Positions 28,031 to 36,774 of a DNA stretch of 64,000 nt are shown piece by piece. The notes below the pieces were generated by a model. That model was given only the letters and a program-made list of their open reading frames with translations. It was not told the origin of the DNA and did not search any database. The position numbers and the translations under genes were made by a program. Positions within the stretch are counted from its first letter, which is position 1, and every line of letters starts with the position of its first letter. The DNA comes from Ferroacidibacillus organovorans (GTDB lineage: Bacteria > Bacillota > Bacilli > Alicyclobacillales > SLC66), in the NCBI RefSeq assembly GCF_001642725.1, contig NZ_LSUQ01000010.1:22670-86669 (forward strand). The letters are read 5' to 3'.

Positions 28031-28300
28031 GTGAATGCGAACTTTGTGGTCGGATTGGGGCAGCAGGTCGTCCTCTTAATTCTCGAACTCGCAGGCCCGC
28101 TTTTGTTGGTGGGACTTGTCGTTGGACTTTTGATCAGTATTTTTCAGGCTACGACACAAATTCAGGAGCAATCGCTGACGTTTATTCCGAAGATTGTCGC
28201 GGTGATTGTCGTTTTGTTTCTCGCAGGTCCGTGGATGCTTTCGCAAATTACGGATTTTACCAGCAACATTCTCGGTAATCTCGGTCAATTTGTAAACTGA
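28031..28300 (+). CDS. fliQ: Flagellar export gate protein FliQ
   Basis: The 89-residue protein has two transmembrane helices (about 15-38 and 52-75) and the FliQ motif VGLLISIFQATTQIQEQSLT followed by FIPKI. The start is GTG 28031 after AAGCGGAG; the stop TGA overlaps the fliR ATG. Confidence 0.96.
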   Translation: MNANFVVGLGQQVVLLILELAGPLLLVGLVVGLLISIFQATTQIQEQSLTFIPKIVAVIVVLFLAGPWMLSQITDFTSNILGNLGQFVN

Positions 28301-29085
28301 TGTTGACTGCGTTTGTCTTGCAAAACGTCTGGGTGTTTCTCTTGATCTTTACGCGTGTCGTGAGTTTTGTCGGGATTATGCCGGGGTTTCCTCAAGCACA
28401 GATTCCAGGTATGGTAAAGGTGTTGCTCAGTTTTTTTCTAACGTTTGTACTCTATAATTCTCTGCCTCATCCAGTGCTGTCTGAGACGCTCACGAGCATG
28501 ATCGTTCCGCTATTTCTTGAAGCGGGCACAGGATTTGCGATCGGCATTGTGGCGAATGCCATATTTCTTGGCATTCAGTTCGCAGGTGAACTGTTGGATG
28601 TTCAAACCGGTTTTTCTATCAGTTCGATTGTCAGTCCGGGGACGATTGGGCCGACTAGCCTTATAACGAATCTCTATACTGTTCTATTCACGCTATGGTT
28701 TTTTTCCGTTGATGGTCACGATGTGTTGTTTTTGGCTTTATTTCACAGTTTTCGTGTCATTCCGCTTGGGCACGCGCAATTTGGCGGGCAGGGCGTCTCA
28801 AGCACCATGCTTGACGCGCTTGCATCGCTTACGCTATTGGGCGTTGAGGTAGCTGCACCGATCTTGCTAGCGCTTTTTCTGACGAATGTCTCTCTTGCCG
28901 TCGCATCGCGCGCCGTTCCACAAATGAACGTTTTTTTTGTAGGCTTGCCGATTACTCTCTTCATTGGACTGGCGCTGATCTTGCTGCTGATTCCGGATAT
29001 GACTGTTGCTTTTCAACAAGTCATGCTCGCGATGGATGATGAGACCAACAGGATGATTCAAATGCTTGGGGGCTTTCACGCGTGA
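28300..29085 (+). CDS. fliR: Flagellar export gate protein FliR
   Basis: The 261-residue integral membrane protein has about six hydrophobic segments and the family sequences FTRVVSFVGIMPGFPQAQIP, FAGELLDVQTGFSISSIVSP and VPQMNVFFVGLPITLFIGLA. ATG 28300 overlaps the fliQ stop by one base, indicating translational coupling. Confidence 0.96.
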   Translation: MLTAFVLQNVWVFLLIFTRVVSFVGIMPGFPQAQIPGMVKVLLSFFLTFVLYNSLPHPVLSETLTSMIVPLFLEAGTGFAIGIVANAIFLGIQFAGELLDVQTGFSISSIVSPGTIGPTSLITNLYTVLFTLWFFSVDGHDVLFLALFHSFRVIPLGHAQFGGQGVSSTMLDALASLTLLGVEVAAPILLALFLTNVSLAVASRAVPQMNVFFVGLPITLFIGLALILLLIPDMTVAFQQVMLAMDDETNRMIQMLGGFHA

Positions 29086-30164
29086 TTCGACTTGAGTTGC
29101 AGCGTTTTGCTGAAAAAACGGAACAGGCGACACCTAAGCGGAGGCAGGATGCTCGTCAAAAGGGACGCGTAGCAAAAAGTCCCGACCTCACTTCGAGTTT
29201 GAGTTTTTTGGCGGCGGTGGTCGGAATGTCTGTCTTTGGCAGTAATCTGCTCGGCGCAGTGATGCGGCTCTTGCAAAATTGCCTCAGCCTGTTTGTCGTA
29301 TCGGCGAGTCAAAAAACACCCCACATTAAGCAACTCATTCTTCCGGGCATTACGCAAGTGGGGCTCGCGCTCATACCGATTGTTCTGACGATCATGCTTA
29401 TCGGCATGCTTGCCGCTTTTTTTCAGGTGGGTCCTATGTTCACACTGTCGACGATTATGCCCGACTTTTCGAAAATTAACCCGCTTGAAGGTATTCGTCG
29501 TCTGTTCTCTTTGCACGCAATCGTTGAGTCGATCAAGTCGATTGTCAAACTGTCGCTGATCGGTGTCGCGCTTTATGCCGCAGTGGTTCACACACAGGTT
29601 CAATACGCCTTTTTGATGGAATCGTCGACGCCAGTCATCATCGATTCTTATCTCACGAACGCAAATACCATCTTGCTGTACTCTGCGGTAATGTTTGCAG
29701 CGGTGTCTGTCGCAGACTATTTTTATCAACGCTATCAGTTTTCCCAGTCGCTACGCATGTCGCGACAAGATGTTCGCGACGAGCAGCGCGACCAAGAGGG
29801 AAATCCGCAAATGCGCCGCAGAATACGCGAACAGGGCAGAGCAATCGCGCGAAGAAGAATGATGCAAAAGGTACCGAATGCGGATGTGATCATCACCAAC
29901 CCCACCCACTTTGCCGTCGCTCTACGCTATGACGCAAAGACAATGCAAGCGCCTCAGGTGGTGGCAAAAGGCATTGACGAAACGGCGCAACGCATTCGCG
30001 AAGTGGCGCGTCAACACGATGTTCCGATTGTCGAGAACAAGCCATTGGCGCGCGCGCTTTACCAGACGGTCGAACTGGATGAGTTTGTGCCAGGAACGCT
30101 GTTTCAAGCGGTGGCGGAAGTTTTGGCGTATGTGTACCGCTTGCGCGGACGCGCGCTTTCGTGA
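29082..30164 (+). CDS. flhB: Flagellar export switch protein FlhB
   Basis: FlhB sets substrate specificity of the export gate after self-cleavage. The 360-residue product starts LQRFAEKTEQATPKRRQDAR, has four transmembrane helices (about 30-215), and a cytoplasmic domain with the autocleavage motif NPTHFAVALRYD near residue 270 and AxxIRExAxxxxVPIVENKPLARALY. GTG 29082 overlaps fliR by 4 bases. Confidence 0.97.
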   Translation: MIRLELQRFAEKTEQATPKRRQDARQKGRVAKSPDLTSSLSFLAAVVGMSVFGSNLLGAVMRLLQNCLSLFVVSASQKTPHIKQLILPGITQVGLALIPIVLTIMLIGMLAAFFQVGPMFTLSTIMPDFSKINPLEGIRRLFSLHAIVESIKSIVKLSLIGVALYAAVVHTQVQYAFLMESSTPVIIDSYLTNANTILLYSAVMFAAVSVADYFYQRYQFSQSLRMSRQDVRDEQRDQEGNPQMRRRIREQGRAIARRRMMQKVPNADVIITNPTHFAVALRYDAKTMQAPQVVAKGIDETAQRIREVARQHDVPIVENKPLARALYQTVELDEFVPGTLFQAVAEVLAYVYRLRGRALS

Positions 30165-30204
30165 GTGTATTAAATATGGGTTTTACTGAGAGGAGGATTG
30201 GTGG

Positions 30205-32238
30205 ATGAGTCGTTTTGTGTGGCTGCCTTTGCTCGGTATTATCGGGATTATTGCCATGCTCGTCATTCCGATTCCCCCGACACTGTTGGATGTGCTTCTC
30301 ATCATCAATCTTTCTATTTCACTTACGGTACTGCTCGTCGCCATGTCGATCCGGGAAGCGCTCGACTTCTCCGTTTTCCCTTCACTTTTATTGGTGACGA
30401 CGTTGTTTCGACTCGCGTTAAACGTATCGTCGACACGTCTGATCCTCACGCAGGGCTATGCGGGTCATGTGATTGAAACGTTTGGCAGCTTTGTCATCGG
30501 GAGCAACGCAGTGGTCGGCGTCATTGTTTTTATTATTTTAATTATTATTCAGTTTATTGTCATCACACGCGGTGCGGAGCGGGTCGCCGAAGTCGCTGCG
30601 CGCTTTACGCTCGATGCGATGCCCGGAAAACAGATCAGCATTGACGCCGATTTGAACTCGGGGCTTATTAATGAAACGGATGCCCGGCAAAGGAGGAAGG
30701 CGATCGAACAAGAGGCGGACTTTTACGGCGCGATGGACGGCGCGAGCAAATTTGTCAAAGGGGATGCGATCGCCTCGATGATCATCGTTGCCGTCAACAT
30801 CATTGGCGGCTTCATTATCGGAATGGCGCAGCTCAACCTGTCGTTTTCTCAAGCCATCACCCAGTTTACACAATTGTCTGTGGGAGACGGCCTTGTGAGT
30901 CAGATTCCAGCGCTTCTTTTGTCCACGGCAACCGGCCTCATCGTTACGAGGTCTGCAACGTCTGAGCATCTTGGAAAAGACATCTTGCAACAGATTTTCT
31001 CGAATTCTACCATGCTCTCCATTGTGGCGGGGTTGATCGTGTTACTCGGCATTTTCACGCCAATCAGTATTCTTCCGACGCTCCCCGTGGCGATCATTTT
31101 TTTATTCGCCTCGCGGCGATTGGTCAGACGAAAAAAGGAGGCGGACGCGCGCGCGCTGCAGGAGGCGGAACAAAAGAAAACGGCGACGACCAAAAGCCCA
31201 GAGAGCATGTACGGGTTGCTACATATTGAACCGATTGAATTTGAATTTGGTTATGCGTTAGTCCCTATGGCTGATCGCAGTCAAGGCGGAGATCTACTGG
31301 AACGCGTAGGCTTAATAAGAAAACAATGTGCGCTTGATCTCGGTATTGTCGTGCCTATGATACGATTTCGTGATAATCTTCAATTAAAACCGAATGAGTA
31401 TATCATTAAAATTCGAGGTACTGAGGTTGCAAGGTTTGAACTTGTCCCCAATCACTACTTGGCGATGAGCGGTCCGGTTTCCGATCCGATGATTATGGGT
31501 ATTCCGACAAAGGAGCCTGCGTTTGGACTGCCGGCAGAGTGGGTCAACGATACGATGCGCGAGCGCGCTGTGCTTTCTGGCTACACAGTCGTCGATCCAC
31601 CTTCGCTGATTGCGACGCATCTCACCGAAATTTTGAAGACCCATGCAGATGAGCTTTTAGGGCGTCAGGAAGTGCGCACACTCCTTGATGCAGTAAAAGA
31701 GAGACACCCTGTCCTGCTTGAAGAATTGGTGCCGCAACTGCTCGCCGTTGGAGATGTACAGCGCGTCCTGTGCAATCTTTTGCGCGAGCGTGTGAGCATT
31801 CGCGATCTTGTAAGCATCCTTGAAGCGCTCGCCGATCAGGCTCGCTTTACAAGAGACCCGGATGCACTATCTGAGTATGTCAGACAGCGTCTCGCGCGCC
31901 AGATTACAGATCAGGTGCGTTCTGGCGCCCCGTCGATCACGGCGATTACGCTCAGTCAAGCGACAGAGCGTCGGATCCAGGAGCACTTGACGCAAAACGA
32001 GCAAGGGTCACAGTTGGCGCTTGATCCACGTTTTACGGCACAGCTGATCAAAAATTTGGGAGAACACATCAACCGCTTGGCGGCGCTAGGTAAGAATTCG
32101 ATTCTTTTGGTGTCGCCAGCCATTCGCGCGCAGTTGCGCAAAGTTATTCAACGAACACTTCCAGATCTTTCGGTTCTTTCGTATGCAGAACTGGATCCGG
32201 ACGCACCGATTGAGAGTGGGGGGGTTGTCAATCTCTGA
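30205..32238 (+). CDS. flhA: Flagellar export apparatus protein FlhA
   Basis: The 677-residue product has eight transmembrane helices in residues about 5-310, the FHIPEP-family loop (RFTLDAMPGKQISIDADLNS, residues about 130-150) and a large cytoplasmic domain that recruits chaperones (residues about 340-677). ATG 30205 follows GAGAGGAGG. FlhA couples proton flow to export. Confidence 0.97.
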   Translation: MSRFVWLPLLGIIGIIAMLVIPIPPTLLDVLLIINLSISLTVLLVAMSIREALDFSVFPSLLLVTTLFRLALNVSSTRLILTQGYAGHVIETFGSFVIGSNAVVGVIVFIILIIIQFIVITRGAERVAEVAARFTLDAMPGKQISIDADLNSGLINETDARQRRKAIEQEADFYGAMDGASKFVKGDAIASMIIVAVNIIGGFIIGMAQLNLSFSQAITQFTQLSVGDGLVSQIPALLLSTATGLIVTRSATSEHLGKDILQQIFSNSTMLSIVAGLIVLLGIFTPISILPTLPVAIIFLFASRRLVRRKKEADARALQEAEQKKTATTKSPESMYGLLHIEPIEFEFGYALVPMADRSQGGDLLERVGLIRKQCALDLGIVVPMIRFRDNLQLKPNEYIIKIRGTEVARFELVPNHYLAMSGPVSDPMIMGIPTKEPAFGLPAEWVNDTMRERAVLSGYTVVDPPSLIATHLTEILKTHADELLGRQEVRTLLDAVKERHPVLLEELVPQLLAVGDVQRVLCNLLRERVSIRDLVSILEALADQARFTRDPDALSEYVRQRLARQITDQVRSGAPSITAITLSQATERRIQEHLTQNEQGSQLALDPRFTAQLIKNLGEHINRLAALGKNSILLVSPAIRAQLRKVIQRTLPDLSVLSYAELDPDAPIESGGVVNL

Positions 32239-33461
32239 TGTTCATCAAGAAGTTTGTCTACAAGACCATGCCACAGGCAATGGACGCAATTAAACAAGAG
32301 TTAGGGTCAGATGCCGTGATTCTGTCCAGCAGACGAATTCGCGCTCCAGGGATACTGGGGTGGTTTGGCGCTCAGTGGTATGAGGTTGTTGCGGCTGTAG
32401 ATAGCGCAAAGGTACAGGATGAACGCGGCGCTATAAAACCCGAACGATTGCTATCTCAAGCACAATCACCAGCGCAAGTACCTCACCAGATCGCGGCTGG
32501 CGCACTTCGCGACATGTCCACGTTTCAGAGTGACGGACCTGCACTACCTCCTGTATTGTTGCGAGATAGCGCATTAGACCGCGGCGAAATCATGAAAAAG
32601 AGCGCGCCAAACGATCCGAGTACAAAGCGTTTGGACGTCGCGGCAATGACGCAACCGCGTTCGTCCGCGGGTGAACCACTTGATCGAGCCGTTGTTTCAA
32701 CTGTGGCATTTTCCGATTCGTTGTCTATGGGTGATTCTACTGCACAGTTGGCTCGTGACATCAAGGATTTGCGAATGATGATTGCAACGATGGTTGCCAA
32801 AGATGCGGATCCAGAAGCGAGTGAACTTGGCTTACTTCTGACGCACTGGCGCGAAACGGGAATGTCGGCGACGCTTATAAAAAAATTCGAGGACTTGTAT
32901 GGGTCAGTACCGTCGGCAAACCTTGGTGACTTGATTGCGCAATTTATTGAGCAGACACTCGTTCTGCCGACGCGCACGATACGCGCGGATGATCGGTGTG
33001 TTCTTTTTCTAGGGCCGACGGGTGTCGGGAAAACGACGACGATTGCCAAATTGGCGGCGCAGGCGAGACTGCGCGATCGTCGTAAAGTGGGACTGCTTAC
33101 GGTAGATACGTTTCGCATCGCGGCGGTTGAACAGTTGGGTGTCTACGCAACGATTCTGAACGTCCCCGTGGTTGTCGCTAAATCGCCTGAAGAGATTCCG
33201 GGATGTTTAGAACAATTAGCGTCGTGTGACCTGATTCTCGTTGATACAACGGGGCGAAGCTACCTTGACCAACAGGCCGTTCTAGAGCACAAAGAGGTGA
33301 TTGGCGTACTCCCGGTGGATCTCTGTTATGCAGTGCTGAGTCTCAATGCGCGATACGCTGAGACAAAGCAGATGCTCACTGCGTTGTCAACAATGCATGT
33401 CGACGCATTGCTTTTACAAAACACGATGAATCGATGCTTCCGTCTCTCGGCCTCTCGATGA
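32238..33461 (+). CDS. flhF: Flagellar SRP-like GTPase FlhF, truncated by a frameshift
   Basis: FlhF is a signal-recognition-particle-type GTPase controlling flagellar placement and number. This frame encodes the start (MFIKKFVYKTMPQAMDAIK), the basic/acidic B-region (about 60-190), the helical N domain and the first three G motifs: [17 protein letters not shown] (about 257), TVDTFRIAAVEQLGVYA, and LVDTTGRSYLDQQ. At the T4 tract 33412-33415 the family sequence leaves this frame: the other frame reads TKHDES (the G4 TKxD motif) and PLSYITNGQHVPNDL. As read, the 407-residue product lacks G4 and G5 and would be inactive as a GTPase. ATG 32238 overlaps the flhA stop by one base. Confidence 0.88.
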   Translation: MFIKKFVYKTMPQAMDAIKQELGSDAVILSSRRIRAPGILGWFGAQWYEVVAAVDSAKVQDERGAIKPERLLSQAQSPAQVPHQIAAGALRDMSTFQSDGPALPPVLLRDSALDRGEIMKKSAPNDPSTKRLDVAAMTQPRSSAGEPLDRAVVSTVAFSDSLSMGDSTAQLARDIKDLRMMIATMVAKDADPEASELGLLLTHWRETGMSATLIKKFEDLYGSVPSANLGDLIAQFIEQTLVLPTRTIRADDRCVLFLGPTGVGKTTTIAKLAAQARLRDRRKVGLLTVDTFRIAAVEQLGVYATILNVPVVVAKSPEEIPGCLEQLASCDLILVDTTGRSYLDQQAVLEHKEVIGVLPVDLCYAVLSLNARYAETKQMLTALSTMHVDALLLQNTMNRCFRLSASR

Positions 33462-33628
33462 GCGCAGAGTTCAATAAACCGTTATCCTATATTACAAACG
33501 GTCAGCATGTGCCGAATGATTTGTTTGAGGCGGATCTCCACACGATGATTTCAATTTTCCAGAGGAGAGACGAACGTGGCGGATCAAGCAGAGCGGTTGC
33601 GCGAGTGGACGAAGGCACAGACGACTGA
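33412..33628 (+). pseudogene. flhF: Displaced flhF 3' end in the shifted frame
   Basis: In the frame one base back, translation gives FTKHDES and then PLSYITNGQHVPNDLFEADL, exactly the G4/G5 region and C-terminus expected for FlhF. Adding one T to the run at 33412-33415 joins it to the upstream frame. The joined protein would be 463 residues and would overlap flhG by 53 bases. It has no ribosome binding site of its own. Confidence 0.85.
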
Positions 33629-34448
33629 CGCGTATCTCAGCCACACCCGTATTACAGCGATTGCCTCAGGCAAAGGCGGCGTGGGAAAATCAAACTTTGC
33701 ATTAAATTATGCGATCGCCTTGGCGCAATTTGGTCAACAAATTGCAATTCTGGATGGGGATGTAGGATTTGCCAACCTTGATATCTTGAGTGGGGTGCGC
33801 GGTACCTATACCTTATCTTCCGTGTTGCGTGGAGAAGTATCGCTGCGCGGCGCATTCGTTACCTGTTATCCTGGTGTACAGCTGGCATCCGGCGGAGCTT
33901 CATCGCTTCTGGATGAATCCTATGCCGCAATAAAGCTATCACGTTTGACGCGGGAATTGTTGACGCTACAGCGGGATTACGACCGTATTTTAATCGATTT
34001 TGGCGCTGGGTTTGGCCGTTTTTCGTCTGAGATGATGGGGCTCAGTGATGATCTCATTTTAATATTGACGCCGGAACCGACGTCGCTTGCAGATTCTTAT
34101 GCACTCTTAAAATACATTTCGCAACATGGTCGCACACCGCTTGTTCACGTGGTAGTCAATCGCGTCGTTCATCCGTCAGAAGGGGCGCTCACTGCCCAAC
34201 GATTTAAATTGGTTGCGGAACGTTTTCTGGATGTAAAAATTCAGCACCTCGGTTCAATTCCTGAGGATGAGGCAGTCAAGCGAGCGATCCAAAAACAAAC
34301 GCCGCATCTTGTGCTCGAACCACAGTCGCGCGCCTCGCGCAACATCGTGCAGATGGCGCATGTGGCCGTTCACGGAAATGAACTCGCGCAACCGCCGCGC
34401 GGTATTCGAGCGTTTGTCGAACGGTTTTATCGAAAATCCCACGTCTAA
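33576..34448 (+). CDS. flhG: MinD/ParA-family ATPase FlhG (YlxH)
   Basis: FlhG is a deviant-Walker ATPase that activates FlhF and sets flagellar number. The 290-residue product has an N-terminal activation-type segment (AERLREWTKAQT, with a Gln-rich start), the deviant P-loop IASGKGGVGKSNFALNYAIA near residue 30, DGDVGFANLDILSGV, and a C-terminal amphipathic helix (ERFYRKSH). GTG 33576 follows GAGGAGAGACGAAC. It is intact although flhF before it is shifted. Confidence 0.94.
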   Translation: MADQAERLREWTKAQTTDAYLSHTRITAIASGKGGVGKSNFALNYAIALAQFGQQIAILDGDVGFANLDILSGVRGTYTLSSVLRGEVSLRGAFVTCYPGVQLASGGASSLLDESYAAIKLSRLTRELLTLQRDYDRILIDFGAGFGRFSSEMMGLSDDLILILTPEPTSLADSYALLKYISQHGRTPLVHVVVNRVVHPSEGALTAQRFKLVAERFLDVKIQHLGSIPEDEAVKRAIQKQTPHLVLEPQSRASRNIVQMAHVAVHGNELAQPPRGIRAFVERFYRKSHV

Positions 34449-34469
34449 AAACCAAAGGGGAAAATCTGT

Positions 34470-34928
34470 GTGGAGAAGGTTGTCCTATTTCGTGTAGGTT
34501 CAGAGCGGTTTGCAGTGCCAGTAGATCGTATTCAATCGATTGAAAAGGTTCCAGAACTCACGCTTGTGCCGTATGTTCCAGCGTTTGTAAAAGGAATCAC
34601 ATCCCTGCGCGGTCAAGTCATCCCAGTGATCGATCTCGCTGAGCGTTTTTCATACGTGTCATCAGCGAGCGATCAAGAGCGCAGGATGCTTGTTGTTTCG
34701 ACACGCGATGCGTGGGTCGGCCTTCTCGTGGATGCGGCGCAGGACGTCATCGATGTTCAGGATGACGCGCGACGGCCTGCGCCGCGCGTCGGATTAGCCT
34801 TAAAACGGGAATTCTTGCTCGGCGTCCTTCAGCAAGAAGAGCAACTCATCATGATTCTTGACCTTGACGCTCTTTTTACAGATGAAGAAAAAAATGCGGT
34901 TCTCAGCGGAATGGAACAGAGCAAATGA
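34470..34928 (+). CDS. cheW: Chemotaxis adaptor protein CheW
   Basis: CheW couples receptors to the CheA kinase. The 152-residue protein has the two beta-barrel subdomain signatures (VLFRVGSERFAVPVDRIQSI and KGITSLRGQVIPVIDLAERF). GTG 34470 follows AAAGGGGAAA. In Bacillus cheB and cheA precede it; here it comes 21 bases after flhG. Confidence 0.95.
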   Translation: MEKVVLFRVGSERFAVPVDRIQSIEKVPELTLVPYVPAFVKGITSLRGQVIPVIDLAERFSYVSSASDQERRMLVVSTRDAWVGLLVDAAQDVIDVQDDARRPAPRVGLALKREFLLGVLQQEEQLIMILDLDALFTDEEKNAVLSGMEQSK

Positions 34929-35542
34929 CGCGTATCCTTTTACCTAAAGCTGCACAGGATGTCTTGCGCGAAATCGGGAACATCGGATCTGCCCACGCTG
35001 CAACTGCGCTTTCGACGATTCTTGACCACCGTGTCGATATGAATGTGCCGCTGGTCGAATTGGTCGAGTTTGATCATGTTGCAGATCTTGTCGGGGGTCC
35101 AGAGGAAGTCGTGGCGTGTGTTTTTTTGCGTGTCGAAGGAGAACTTTCGGGCAACCTCTTTCTTATCCTTTCGATAAGCGCGGCGAAGCGGTTGATTGCG
35201 AATTTGCTGCCCGCGGTTCATGAAGATGTACCTTTTACTGCGATGGAAGAATCCGCACTATCCGAAATCGGGAACATTATGGCAGGGAGCTATCTTTCAT
35301 CCCTTGCGACGCTTACGCGATTAAAGTTGTTTCCATCCGTTCCATCGATCGCGTTTGACATGGCGCAATCGCTCCTCACGATCGGCTTCTTGACAGGGGC
35401 CGCGAGTCGCGGGTATGCCATGATCATTCACACGGAGCTTGCATCCTCCCCGAAAGATGACCACGCCCACATTTTCTTTTTGCCTGATCCGGGGGAAGAG
35501 AATGTCTTACTAAAGGCGCTCGGCGTCGAGGTTGAGCCGTGA
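34925..35542 (+). CDS. cheC: CheY-P phosphatase CheC
   Basis: The 205-residue protein has the two CheC catalytic signatures: LREIGNIGSAHAATALSTIL (residue about 14) and LSEIGNIMAGSYLSSLATL (residue about 112), each with the E-x-x-N pair. CheC dephosphorylates CheY-P and is stimulated by CheD. ATG 34925 overlaps cheW by 4 bases and cheD starts in its last codons. Confidence 0.95.
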   Translation: MTRILLPKAAQDVLREIGNIGSAHAATALSTILDHRVDMNVPLVELVEFDHVADLVGGPEEVVACVFLRVEGELSGNLFLILSISAAKRLIANLLPAVHEDVPFTAMEESALSEIGNIMAGSYLSSLATLTRLKLFPSVPSIAFDMAQSLLTIGFLTGAASRGYAMIIHTELASSPKDDHAHIFFLPDPGEENVLLKALGVEVEP

Positions 35543-36021
35543 CAGTGATTGTGAAGGTGGGAATGGCAGATGCTGCGGTGGCCCACGCTCCGAATGTTTT
35601 GCGGACGCTTGGGCTTGGTTCGTGTATCGGCATTGCACTTTATGATCCAGACGTGAAAGTGGCTGGACTGTCCCACATCATGTTACCCTCCAGTGAGGGA
35701 CATCACGACGAGAATCCGGCGAAGTATGCAAACACAGGGGTTCCTCATCTTCTTGAAATGATGGAACGCGAAGGCGCTAAACGATCACGCATCAAAGCGA
35801 AAATTGCTGGAGGGGCGCAGATGTTTCACTCTGCCTCCCTTCCGGAGATTGCGCGCGTTGGACCGCGAAATGTAGAGGCAGTTCGCGCAATTCTCCAATC
35901 CGTATCCATTGAGATCATCGCGCAAGAAGTGGGGGGCTCCATTGGTCGAACGGTTGAACTGGATGCGGAAACCGGACTGTATCACATCAAAACGGCTATG
36001 GCGTCTCCCTATGCCGTATAA
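35539..36021 (+). CDS. cheD: Chemoreceptor glutamine deamidase CheD
   Basis: The 160-residue protein carries the Cys-His-Thr catalytic set: Cys in TLGLGSCIGIALYD, His in AGLSHIMLP and Thr in KYANTGVPHLLEMM. It also shows KIAGGAQMF. CheD deamidates receptor glutamines and binds CheC. GTG 35539 overlaps cheC by 4 bases. sigD normally follows in Bacillus but does not here. Confidence 0.95.
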   Translation: MTVIVKVGMADAAVAHAPNVLRTLGLGSCIGIALYDPDVKVAGLSHIMLPSSEGHHDENPAKYANTGVPHLLEMMEREGAKRSRIKAKIAGGAQMFHSASLPEIARVGPRNVEAVRAILQSVSIEIIAQEVGGSIGRTVELDAETGLYHIKTAMASPYAV

Positions 36022-36065
36022 TGAAATCGTTCATATGGATGAGTGATCCGCAGGAGGTTTGAAGT

Positions 36066-36575
36066 GTGCAGACCCTAGCATTGCAGGTAGTCTTGCTGTT
36101 AGTGACCATTGTTGTTGTTGTTTATCCGTTAAGACTTCAAAAGGCTAAACCTTCTTCACGCGAATCTTCGTCTTGGATAAAAACAGCGAGTGTGAAACTG
36201 CAAGAGATTGAAGATGAGTATCGCGCGCTCTTGCGCATGACCGAGACGTTAAGCGAAGAGGTTTCGCGCCTTGCAGAGCAGTATCATGCGCTAAGCACGG
36301 ACCAAATCGCTTTTGCAGATGTGCAGAGTCGTCTTTTGGAGCTGGAACAAATGCAGGTGATCAGAGAGCCCGCGATTAAAGTCAAAAGCGCTAAGGAACG
36401 AACGGGGATTCCGGATTTTTTGCCGACACGCTATAAAAAGCTCGCTCGTCGACTCGTAGCTGGTGAAGACGTACGCGACCTTGCGAGTGAGTTTCAAATG
36501 AGCATCGGTGAAATTGAACTGGTCAGAAGCATGGTGCAGATACCGGATTCAGACCAGGTGAAGGCGCCGTTTTAA
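36066..36575 (+). CDS. SwrB/DUF6115-like membrane-anchored protein
   Basis: The 169-residue product has one N-terminal transmembrane helix (residues about 4-23), a coiled coil (about 40-105) and a C-terminal helix-turn-helix-like segment (LARRLVAGEDVRDLASEFQM, then SIGEIELV). This layout and the place at the end of the fla/che operon match the SwrB/DUF6115 family, which in B. subtilis aids FliM-dependent basal body maturation. GTG 36066 follows AGGAGGTTT. Sequence similarity to SwrB itself is only partial. Confidence 0.7.
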   Translation: MQTLALQVVLLLVTIVVVVYPLRLQKAKPSSRESSSWIKTASVKLQEIEDEYRALLRMTETLSEEVSRLAEQYHALSTDQIAFADVQSRLLELEQMQVIREPAIKVKSAKERTGIPDFLPTRYKKLARRLVAGEDVRDLASEFQMSIGEIELVRSMVQIPDSDQVKAPF

Positions 36576-36643
36576 AAAAGTGGTATCCTGTAGGCTTCTC
36601 TTGGCGCGGTATCTTGTGCAGAGTGTCTTTGGCCATCTGTGAC

Positions 36644-36672
36644 TTGTTCTATGCCGCTCCATATGGTATACT
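36644..36672 (+). promoter_or_regulatory. Sigma-A promoter of rpsB-tsf
   Basis: TTGTTC (36644-36649), a 17-base spacer and a perfect TATACT -10 (36667-36672) lie in the 199-base gap between the flagellar operon and rpsB. Confidence 0.75.
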
Positions 36673-36701
36673 TTCGCAGGTTGAATTCACACGCAGTCTG
36701 A

Positions 36702-36735
36702 GAGTGGGCAAGTCTGGCGTGCCAGGGCCTCACTC
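36702..36735 (+). ncRNA. Structured leader hairpin upstream of rpsB (candidate S2 autoregulatory element)
   Basis: GAGTG-GGC pairs with GCC-T-CACTC around an inner CTGG-CGTG-CCAG hairpin, giving an irregular 12-bp stem with one bulged T. It lies between the promoter and the ribosome binding site. No T-tract follows, so it is not a terminator. Role as an S2-binding site is inference. Confidence 0.4.
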
Positions 36736-36774
36736 GTCGAAGGCGGCGGAGGGAAAACTTGAGGAGGAATACCA

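Noticed and set aside
29076..29729. 217-residue minus-strand ORF
   Set aside because: Antisense to flhB, rich in Arg/His/Asn as expected for a shadow frame, with no supporting signals.
33405..33420. Programmed slippage in flhF
   Set aside because: A four-T run is short for transcriptional slippage and the codons do not form a canonical slippery heptamer. Not excluded, but less likely than a deletion.
33434..33628. Separate small gene between flhF and flhG
   Set aside because: It encodes the FlhF C-terminus in a shifted frame and has no ribosome binding site.
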